48,659 nucleotides of DNA from Candidatus Sungbacteria bacterium RIFCSPLOWO2_02_FULL_51_17 (GTDB taxonomy: Bacteria > Patescibacteriota > Minisyncoccia > Sungbacterales > GWA2-42-14): positions 6,066 through 54,724 of the forward strand of contig MHQW01000006.1 in the NCBI GenBank assembly GCA_001820785.1, written 5' to 3'. Position 1 is the first letter of the stretch, and each line of letters begins with the position of its first letter. The translations under genes and the position numbers were made by a program. This document shows, in pieces, positions 16,209-22,585 of this stretch. Under the pieces are notes generated by a model. The model did not search any database. It saw only the letters and a program-made list of their open reading frames with translations, and was not told where the DNA came from.

Positions 16209-17132
16209 TCACTGAAGAATCGTCTTTTCGCGAATGATATAGCGGCCCATATGAGCGCCGTGCGTCCGGCTAATGATAAGATCGCCCAAAAGTCCAAGAG
16301 AAAAGAATTGCAGACCGACAAGCACCAAAAGAACGCCGAGCGTCAGCAAGGGTCGCGAGCCGATACTTATGCCATACGCGAGTCGAATAATGGCAAGATA
16401 GGCGAGAATACCGCCACCGATAAAAAAAGAGGTGATGCCGACAGACCCAAAAAGATGCATGGGCCGATCAAGAAAGCGCCTTAAAAAATACAGTGTCATA
16501 AAATCAAAGAAGCCGCTTGCAAGGCGCATGACGCCGTATTTTGACTCACCGTACAAGCGCTTGCGATGATTCACCTTGATCTCCCGCACGACATAGCCGT
16601 CGGAGGCCGCAAGCGCCGGAATGTAGCGGTAGAGATCTCCATGAAGCCGGAGATTTTTTGCGACAAGTGCCCGGTATCCCTTAAACCCGCAATTCATGTC
16701 GTGCACGGCAACTCCCGTTGCCAGGCGCGTCATAGTGTTGGCGATGCGCGAGAAAAAAACCTTAGAAGCAGGATCAAGACGGTTGTATTTCCACCCGCAT
16801 ACAAGGTCCGCTCCCCGGTCAAGCATCTCAACAAACCGCGGAATTTCGCGCGGGTCATCCTGCAGGTCGCCATCAAGCGTTATGACATACTCGCCGGATG
16901 CCTCCGCAAATCCTGCCTGAAGCGCCTGCGATTTCCCGAAGTTTCGCGAGAACGAAAGCACCGTTGCCGGCAGCAATTTTTTAAGTTCGGCAAGCGTGCC
17001 GTCACGCGAACCATCGTCAACGAAAATAATCTCATACGGACGGTTGAGAGCGTTCATCACAGCGAGAAGTTCCTGGTGCAGTATCGCTGCGTTCTTTTCT
17101 TCATTGAGCACTGGAATGACAATAGAGATCAT
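16209..17132 (-). CDS. GT2 glycosyltransferase with C-terminal membrane helices (GtrB/ArnC-like)
   Basis: 307 residues from the ATG at 17132 (MISIVIPVLNEEKN); an in-frame ATG at 17156 is possible. GT-A motifs VDDGSRDGT, GKSQALQAG and TLDGDLQDDP (about 88-97) are intact, as is the MNCGFKGYR region. Two to three membrane helices follow (FFIGGGILAYLAIIRL, LLTLGVLLVLVGLQFFSLGLLGDL), typical of bactoprenol-phosphate glucosyltransferase and ArnC-type enzymes. It should make a polyprenyl-phosphate sugar donor for the GT-C enzymes nearby. It lies 12 bp upstream of the nitroreductase fusion and is probably the first gene of the operon. Confidence 0.9.
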   Translation of the reverse strand: MISIVIPVLNEEKNAAILHQELLAVMNALNRPYEIIFVDDGSRDGTLAELKKLLPATVLSFSRNFGKSQALQAGFAEASGEYVITLDGDLQDDPREIPRFVEMLDRGADLVCGWKYNRLDPASKVFFSRIANTMTRLATGVAVHDMNCGFKGYRALVAKNLRLHGDLYRYIPALAASDGYVVREIKVNHRKRLYGESKYGVMRLASGFFDFMTLYFLRRFLDRPMHLFGSVGITSFFIGGGILAYLAIIRLAYGISIGSRPLLTLGVLLVLVGLQFFSLGLLGDLIISRTHGAHMGRYIIREKTILQ

Positions 17133-17220
17133 ATGATAGGAGATGCGGGCATTCATGCAGCGCGCCCCCCCCTCGCAGGGTCACAAGTGGCGACCGCCAG
17201 CGGGGAGCCGCATTGAAATT

Positions 17221-17248
17221 ATGCTACCATATTTCTGAAATTTTTCAA
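17221..17248 (-). promoter_or_regulatory. possible promoter of the GT2-nitroreductase operon
   Basis: -35 TTGAAA (17243-17248), 16-bp spacer, -10 TAGCAT (17221-17226). It overlaps the stop of the GT4 gene upstream. Confidence 0.35.
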
Positions 17249-18438
17249 TACCTCCCACATTTCGTGATGCCATCCTTAAATGTCGCAAGATACTCCTCTT
17301 TGGTCGGAAACACGGCGGTTTTCAAGGCATCGCTGATCTTTATTCGCATAAGCGCAAGCGTTTGACGCTCAAGTAGGACGCTCAAAAGTGCCGCCTTCAC
17401 CGCGCCCTCATCGCCGACAGGAACGATCCGGCCCGTCTCGCCATCTTGTATCACCTCGCGCGCGACCCCAACATCGGTGGCGCATATCGGAACTCCCGCG
17501 GCATGCGCCTCAACGAGCGTCCGTCCGTATCCCTCATAGTTTGAGGTGAGAAGAAAGAGATCCGCCGTTTTGTAATACGAGATAAGTTCCTCGCGAGATA
17601 CCGCCGGCTCAAACCGAATGGGAGGAGGCGCCACCTGCTTTTGATCAAATTCGGCAAACTGAAACTCCTTTCGCGCCTCATCGCTCGCGCCATGGGCGCG
17701 CACAAGTCCCGCCTTTTCCGGCCCGTCACCAATGATAAGTAAAAGCGTTCGCGGAAATTTCTCCGCGATGTCTCGCACGGCACGGCACGCACTACCGATG
17801 TTCTTCTCCTTCGTCACGCGTGACGCCATGAGAATGATAAAATCGTACTCCGAATATTTTTTATGAAGATCAGTCATGATGGGCGCGCGCCGCACGCATT
17901 CGGTATCAACAAATATCGGCAGTACTGTGATCTTCCGCTCCGGCATGCGGTAACGCGCCATAAGTGCATCCTTCAGGCGCCGCGAAACCACCCGAATGCC
18001 GTCGGCTCGTTTTACGGAATACGCGTACAAAAAATACCGCAGGCGATTCTTCAAGGACTCGCGCACAAATGCGGCGCTCATAAAATCGGTGTGTACCTGG
18101 ACTTGTAACGGAATGCCGAGTCGCCAGCGCGTTACAAAAGCTGCAATATTCGTGAACGCATCCTGCGATGTTATGACCATATCGCGTGCGCCCGCCGCAT
18201 TATTACGGATTATCTCGCAGGCAATGCGCGTGGCGCCGTAAAAATAGAACGGCCGAAAGGAGGTGTTCGTCGGATATAGAACAATGTTCGCGCCGATGGT
18301 CGTACGCGAAAACCCCGGGGGCGTGTACACAATAATGTGAAGCTCGTCAAAAAGCGCCCCGTACTCGCGCATGCGCCCAGAGGCCTCAGAATCGGGCTGC
18401 ATAAGCGACCCGTCAATTGAAAACATGAGCACCCTCAT
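17245..18438 (-). CDS. GT4-family glycosyltransferase
   Basis: 397 residues from the ATG at 18438 (MRVLMFSIDGSLMQPDSEASGRM); the open frame upstream lacks family similarity. A GT-B enzyme: the N-domain has QVQVHTDFMS, and the C-domain has LMASRVTKEKNIGSA, IIGDGPEKAGL and the E-x7-E motif in NYEGYGRTLVEAHAAG. It uses a nucleotide-sugar donor at the cytoplasmic face. It is separated by about 90 bp from the downstream GT2 gene and could be co-transcribed or read from its own promoter. No strong ribosome site is seen. Confidence 0.9.
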   Translation of the reverse strand: MRVLMFSIDGSLMQPDSEASGRMREYGALFDELHIIVYTPPGFSRTTIGANIVLYPTNTSFRPFYFYGATRIACEIIRNNAAGARDMVITSQDAFTNIAAFVTRWRLGIPLQVQVHTDFMSAAFVRESLKNRLRYFLYAYSVKRADGIRVVSRRLKDALMARYRMPERKITVLPIFVDTECVRRAPIMTDLHKKYSEYDFIILMASRVTKEKNIGSACRAVRDIAEKFPRTLLLIIGDGPEKAGLVRAHGASDEARKEFQFAEFDQKQVAPPPIRFEPAVSREELISYYKTADLFLLTSNYEGYGRTLVEAHAAGVPICATDVGVAREVIQDGETGRIVPVGDEGAVKAALLSVLLERQTLALMRIKISDALKTAVFPTKEEYLATFKDGITKCGRY

Positions 18439-18505
18439 AATATAACTATACCGTTTTCCCGGCGCCCCTGCCATGCCGGTACCGCGTGTGCGCGATGAGT
18501 GCTAT

Positions 18506-18535
18506 TTGACAAAATGACAATATCTATGGTATTTT
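18506..18535 (+). promoter_or_regulatory. promoter of the small zinc-ribbon gene
   Basis: -35 TTGACA (18506-18511), 18-bp spacer, -10 TATTTT (18530-18535). Confidence 0.6.
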
Positions 18536-18567
18536 GCATACAGGCCCCTAACACACATCGGAACGAC

Positions 18568-18768
18568 ATGGCCGAAGCAAAACTGGTCCTGCACCACGAC
18601 GATCCACCGTGCTCTACTCGCCTGAACAATGGGGTTTGCCCCGCATGCAAATTTGTCCCCGACATGCAAAGCACCTGCTTCTACTTCTACTGCCCATCAT
18701 GCGATTGTCTTCTGGAAAAGTTCGCATGTCCCAAGTGCGGCCAAACGTATAAACGCTTCGCCATATAG
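18568..18768 (+). CDS. small double zinc-ribbon protein
   Basis: 66 residues from the ATG at 18568 (MAEAKLVLHHDDPPC), placed after the promoter. Cysteines are arranged CPAC...C...CPSCDC...CPKC within residues 27-60, enough for two zinc-ribbon knuckles. No further domain. Such mini-proteins are often nucleic-acid or protein adaptors, but no specific function is recognised. The gene has its own promoter and terminator, so it is a compact one-gene unit in a region of similar units. Confidence 0.65.
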   Translation: MAEAKLVLHHDDPPCSTRLNNGVCPACKFVPDMQSTCFYFYCPSCDCLLEKFACPKCGQTYKRFAI

Positions 18769-18786
18769 CCCTCCGGGGCTTTTTCA
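18766..18786 (+). terminator. terminator after the zinc-ribbon gene
   Basis: AGCCC/GGGCT stem followed by TTTTT; it overlaps the stop codon. Confidence 0.75.
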
Positions 18787-18832
18787 TTATCAGCCCTTTC
18801 AATCACGGCGTTTCATACATTACCCACACACA

Positions 18833-18860
18833 TTGACTTTCTATTTGACTGTGCTACGAA
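18833..18860 (+). promoter_or_regulatory. possible promoter of the 72-residue gene
   Basis: -35 TTGACT (18833-18838), 16-bp spacer, -10 TACGAA (18855-18860). A second TTGAC copy lies within the spacer. Confidence 0.35.
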
Positions 18861-18881
18861 TACCACATCATTGACAACACA

Positions 18882-19100
18882 ATGATCATCATGTTCGTCG
18901 GCCTCCTGTGGGGTAAGAAGGCAGTTTTCTGGGATCAGGGCGAGGCCCCTACCCTAAAAGACGTGCGAGAGGCGGCAATGCAAGAATTTCCAGACATTCC
19001 GAGAGACCAATTGGATGACCAGATCATCATCACAGCCGACATCTATGATGATGGTCGGAGTTCCGGCGCCTCCATCGTTCTTCTTCGCAAAAGACCATAA
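18882..19100 (+). CDS. small acidic protein of unknown function
   Basis: 72 residues, ATG at 18882 (or 18891), without a Shine-Dalgarno sequence. The first ten residues are hydrophobic (MIIMFVGLLWG). The rest is soluble and acidic (DVREAAMQEFPDIPRDQLDDQIIITADIYDD) and ends in a beta-type strand SGASIVLLRKRP. No family recognised. The strong terminator starting inside the last codons supports it being a real transcript. Confidence 0.5.
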   Translation: MIIMFVGLLWGKKAVFWDQGEAPTLKDVREAAMQEFPDIPRDQLDDQIIITADIYDDGRSSGASIVLLRKRP

Positions 19101-19115
19101 AATGGTCTTTTTTGT
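19089..19115 (+). terminator. terminator after the 72-residue gene
   Basis: AAAAGACCAT/ATGGTCTTTT, a 10-bp stem with a three-base loop, followed by further T. Confidence 0.88.
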
Positions 19116-19186
19116 GTTACTTCAGATTAAAAGTCATGAAGTACACACTGATATCCAGCTACTATTTTGAACCCAAGGCAGCGAGC

Positions 19187-19215
19187 TTGACAAATAATTA
19201 CTAATTTGTTATAGT
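19187..19215 (+). promoter_or_regulatory. strong promoter of the small lipoprotein
   Basis: -35 TTGACA (19187-19192), exactly 17 bp, -10 TATAGT (19210-19215). Confidence 0.8.
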
Positions 19216-19248
19216 TGTAACTACTGACACTTCATCGAAGAGATAAAA

Positions 19249-19596
19249 ATGAGAATTGTTCTTTCCGTCCTTTGTGCGTGTTTGCTGCTAATTGCCTGTG
19301 ACTCTACATCCGTAAAACCTGGTAGAGAACGTCCAGAAAACCTGAGCTCCGAATCAGTGTCGGCCGGCGTCATTATACACGGATATACGTCCCCCGGGTG
19401 GATTCAGAACACAAATTCCTTTCCGGTGCGAATCAAACAGGTTTGGATTTTCCGTGGAGAAACCACGGACTGGCTAGATGTATTTCAGCCGGGAGAGAAA
19501 AGGCCGCAATATATCTCTCATCAACACGGTTTCCACATCTACTCACTTGAGGGCGCAGAAATTGGGTGGATCCGTCCCGAAAGGAACGGACGCTAG
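19249..19596 (+). CDS. small lipoprotein of unknown function
   Basis: 115 residues. A short signal peptide ends in the lipobox LIAC, with the lipidated Cys at residue 17. A Ser/Glu-rich linker is followed by a compact, probably all-beta domain (GVIIHGYTSPGWIQNTNSFPVRIKQVWIF, then YISHQHGFHIYSLEGAEIGWI). It is predicted to sit on the outer face of the cytoplasmic membrane. Composition is somewhat lower in GC than the glycan genes around it. It has its own strong promoter and terminator. No family is recognised. Confidence 0.75.
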   Translation: MRIVLSVLCACLLLIACDSTSVKPGRERPENLSSESVSAGVIIHGYTSPGWIQNTNSFPVRIKQVWIFRGETTDWLDVFQPGEKRPQYISHQHGFHIYSLEGAEIGWIRPERNGR

Positions 19597-19610
19597 GAGG
19601 CCGAGTGACT

Positions 19611-19641
19611 AACTAGCTCATGCTGGAGCTAGTTTTTTCTT
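19611..19641 (+). terminator. terminator after the lipoprotein
   Basis: AACTAGCTC/GAGCTAGTT, a 9-bp stem with a six-base loop, then a T run. Confidence 0.9.
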
Positions 19642-19717
19642 ACTCTTCTCCGCAACAATTGGCCATCTCCATCAACATATTTTTACAAGCTCGGTTCCCC
19701 CGGGCTTTTCTTATTCC

Positions 19718-20215
19718 TCATGCCCCATGACACCTTTTATACTTCTTCCCCGATCCGCACGGACATGGCATGTTCAGTGCCGCGTCCTTTACAAGCCACG
19801 AACTTGATTGCACCTTGCCGCCGCGGCCGACACCGTACGCCATGCCGCATCCGATCAAAGCGCACGCCTCTGCCTCGGGGGTGTTGTGTGCTTTTCTATC
19901 CCCACCATTTGCAAAGATGTGCGGACGAATTTTCAGAAGCTCGCGGGAGACGCTCATATCAGAGGGATCTGCCTTGTGAGACGTGAGCACGACGCGGCTA
20001 ACTCCCTCTATCGCCGAAAGAACCTCTCGGCGTTCGCGCTGTGGCATGAAGATAAATCCCTTCTTTTTTTTAAGCCAGTTGTCATTATTGACGATCACCA
20101 CCAGCTCATCTCCCAAGCGTGCGGCTTCCTGTATCAGGCGAACATGCCCGACATGAAGTGGGTCAAACCCCCCGCTTACCGCAACAACCGTCTTCTTCTG
20201 TGCTTTTTTTCTCAT
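19718..20215 (-). CDS. cytidylyltransferase-family nucleotidyltransferase with C-terminal SEC-C motif
   Basis: 165 residues from the ATG at 20215; upstream starts at 20221 and TTG 20242 are possible. Residues 8-140 form an HxGH-type nucleotidyltransferase: SGGFDPLHVGHVRLIQEA carries HVGH, followed by NNDNWLKKKKG, PQRERREVLSAI, FANGGDRK and SSSWLVKDA, closest to glycerol-3-phosphate cytidylyltransferase or the HldE adenylyltransferase domain. The last about 18 residues are CPCGSGKKYKRCHG, the zinc-binding SEC-C motif known from SecA. The tail may bind metal, ribosome or protein. It is the distal gene of the second glycan block, so it may activate a sugar or polyol phosphate. Confidence 0.85.
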   Translation of the reverse strand: MRKKAQKKTVVAVSGGFDPLHVGHVRLIQEAARLGDELVVIVNNDNWLKKKKGFIFMPQRERREVLSAIEGVSRVVLTSHKADPSDMSVSRELLKIRPHIFANGGDRKAHNTPEAEACALIGCGMAYGVGRGGKVQSSSWLVKDAALNMPCPCGSGKKYKRCHGA

Positions 20216-20285
20216 ATGCATATATCCGCATGCCGCACCCAAGGCGTACTATAATAACGCCCAACTGCAACCCACCGTTACACCA

Positions 20286-21431
20286 TTACCGTCCCCGCTG
20301 GCGTTTTGTGACCGCATCCTGCACAAGCCGAAGATGAACGTCCGTGACATGTTCCCATGTGTCGGCAAGAGGAAGGGTCCGAACGGTCTCAATCGCCTTT
20401 TTGTACTCTTCAGGTTGCAACAATACTTCCATCTTTTGTGAAATTTCCCGCTCATCCTCCGGATCAAACAGCCATTGGTCGGGCAACGGAACGGATAATC
20501 CATTACCCCTGCTCAATAATGCCGGCTTCCCGAATGAAAGTGCTTCCAAAATAAAGTTTGGATTGAATTCGGAGAGCGCCGGGCCGATAGCGACTGCGGC
20601 CGTTCGTATCTTTTCAAATAGTTTTTCCTGCGGCATCGGCGCCATAAAAAGAATGTGCTCGCGGGCCGCAAGCGTATCGGCATATCTGCGAAGCTCTTCT
20701 TCGTCCGGTCCCCGCCCGACAAGAAGTAGCGCCCCCTTGCCGATGGTCCTTCGCAGTGCGTCAAACGCGCGCATAACGCGCGGGAGATTTTTGTACGCCA
20801 CGAGGCGCCCCGCGAACATGATAATGGGATCATTGGAAAATTTCCCACTCGCGTTCTCGCGTCTGAAGACCGGGTTTTTGACGATGACAATGCGCCCTTC
20901 CGGCACCGAGTAGTGCCGCACATAAAAGTCCTTAAAGAATCGCGAGTAGACAACGATGACGGCAACATGCGCGAGCATTGTCCGTAGTGCCGAAAAAAGC
21001 CGAGGACGATCTTTCAGATGCAATTCCTTTTCGTAATATGCGGTAATCGGCATGAGCCGCCTTCCCATTTCCGCCTCCCGCTCCCAGATGGGATCGCCGC
21101 CTATCCGAAGAATGCAGGGCTTACGGAACACCCATGAGAAAAAGCATGCGGGCATGCCCGCGGCGGTAAGATCAAACGCATACACCGCATCCGCCCACAG
21201 TGACCACCTCATGCAATGCCACACGTACAATGCCCATTGCAGAATTTTGGGAAGTGCCCGCGATACGCGTATCACGCGGAACGGGAATGCTTTCCGGCTT
21301 GCGTCATCGCCATACGCCAGCACGACGCACGCCATTCCCTCACGCGAAAACCGCTCCGCGATCTTTTCCGCGTGCGTTGCCGGCCCTCCCACATCGGGAT
21401 AAAAAATTCCTGCGGCAAAAAATATGTTCAT
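20286..21431 (-). CDS. GT4-family glycosyltransferase
   Basis: 381 residues from the ATG at 21431 (MNIFFAAGIFYPDVGGPATHAEK). The glycine-rich N-terminal donor/acceptor loop is intact. The C-domain has FAGRLVAYKNLPRVMRAF, LVGRGPDEEEL and FNPNFILEALSFGKP in place of the common E-x7-E (only the second Glu is kept). It shares the IF-x-PD-x-GGPAT opening and the RVSRALPK segment with the C-terminal half of the tandem GT4 protein at 22586-24970, so the two are paralogues. It lies 23 bp from the upstream oxidoreductase gene and is part of the same transcript. Confidence 0.88.
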   Translation of the reverse strand: MNIFFAAGIFYPDVGGPATHAEKIAERFSREGMACVVLAYGDDASRKAFPFRVIRVSRALPKILQWALYVWHCMRWSLWADAVYAFDLTAAGMPACFFSWVFRKPCILRIGGDPIWEREAEMGRRLMPITAYYEKELHLKDRPRLFSALRTMLAHVAVIVVYSRFFKDFYVRHYSVPEGRIVIVKNPVFRRENASGKFSNDPIIMFAGRLVAYKNLPRVMRAFDALRRTIGKGALLLVGRGPDEEELRRYADTLAAREHILFMAPMPQEKLFEKIRTAAVAIGPALSEFNPNFILEALSFGKPALLSRGNGLSVPLPDQWLFDPEDEREISQKMEVLLQPEEYKKAIETVRTLPLADTWEHVTDVHLRLVQDAVTKRQRGR

Positions 21432-21454
21432 ATAAAAATAGCACGTAGCAAACA

Positions 21455-22552
21455 CTATGCCTCCCTCACATCCGCAAGAGCCGGATCGCTCACGATTCGC
21501 GCAACCTCTTCGGCCGCCTGAACGCTATTTCCAAGCTTCCCTGAAAATACATTGATAATATTTCCCCGCGTCCGCGACACGATGGTCGGCCGCGCATCCG
21601 TGCTGTCAACGTTCGGAAGCACGGTGCGGATGGTATACATGGAACCGACGTGTTCTGCGCGCCGAATATCGGGCATAAAATGCGCCGCCGCCTCAATGAA
21701 TTTGTTAATAGTGGTCACGCGCGGGTTTTTTACGATGCCCCGGTTGAGAACGCTGACGTACTCCTTCGGAATGATCGGGAAAAGACCGGTGTTGGAGGCG
21801 TGTATCGCGTGCACCACGTTTCCCATCACATGAAGGTCGGTATCCGCGTACGGATCAATGCAAAAAAACGGACCATCCATGACGACAATGCTTACACCGC
21901 GAAAGTGTTCTGGCAATTTCAATACGGGCTTTTCACACAATTCAAATTGATAGGCCCGCCGCGCCTCCGGATGATCCTCAAGAATGGCGTTCAGATTCGC
22001 GTAAGCGCAGTTCACCACTGCGTCATACCCGCGAATATCTTTTGCGCCAACCTCGCGCCCAAGCGCAAGGCGTACGCGCACATCCGTAAGCCGCCCGCGC
22101 ACGATGCTCCGAAGTTTTGCCGGGTCAACCAGAAACTCCCGCCCCTCTATCGCGACCTCTATCGCCTCGCCTCGCACATGGGGAAGATCGGCCGTTCTAT
22201 GCTCAAGCCCGCTTTCGCCGCAGAAGTTCAAAAAACGCTCGCCCGACACTCTGCTTTTCTCCCGCGCGATGCAGTAGTAGTGTTTATTTTTATCGCTCAC
22301 GGCATCACCATATTCGCGCAAAAACGTAGGCACCGCCCCGCGCGATGAACTGCCCGTCTCGGCACTTCTCGGATAATGATACCCGCGATGAAGCCGGTAT
22401 TGATTGATGCCGGATGCCGCCTGCAAAATATCGCGCTCCCGCTCAAACAGATCAACAGAAAAACCGCTCCGCGCAAGCGCTATCGCGGCGGTCGTTCCAT
22501 AAATACCGGCGCCAACCACGGCTATGTTCTTTACACGAGTGCCTGTCGCCAT
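21455..22552 (-). CDS. FAD-dependent oxidoreductase (DAO family)
   Basis: 365 residues. N-terminal dinucleotide fold VVGAGIYGTTAAIALARSG (about 12-30) with the acidic LFERE strand end, then the ASGINQYRLHRGYHYPRS loop, and a C-terminal FAD-contacting segment NIINVFSGKLGNSVQAAEEVA. This is a D-amino-acid-oxidase-type flavoprotein. Homologues within polysaccharide loci are usually unassigned. It may oxidise a nucleotide sugar or amino sugar. It lies 33 bp downstream of the tandem GT4 gene. Confidence 0.85.
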   Translation of the reverse strand: MATGTRVKNIAVVGAGIYGTTAAIALARSGFSVDLFERERDILQAASGINQYRLHRGYHYPRSAETGSSSRGAVPTFLREYGDAVSDKNKHYYCIAREKSRVSGERFLNFCGESGLEHRTADLPHVRGEAIEVAIEGREFLVDPAKLRSIVRGRLTDVRVRLALGREVGAKDIRGYDAVVNCAYANLNAILEDHPEARRAYQFELCEKPVLKLPEHFRGVSIVVMDGPFFCIDPYADTDLHVMGNVVHAIHASNTGLFPIIPKEYVSVLNRGIVKNPRVTTINKFIEAAAHFMPDIRRAEHVGSMYTIRTVLPNVDSTDARPTIVSRTRGNIINVFSGKLGNSVQAAEEVARIVSDPALADVREA

Positions 22553-22585
22553 ACTCGGATACCCTATACCATCTCATCCTGCCCC

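Noticed and set aside
16566-17216. 216-codon plus-strand frame
   Set aside because: Antisense to the GT2 gene with intact catalytic motifs.
21650-22348. 232-codon plus-strand frame
   Set aside because: Antisense to the FAD oxidoreductase; no motif of its own.
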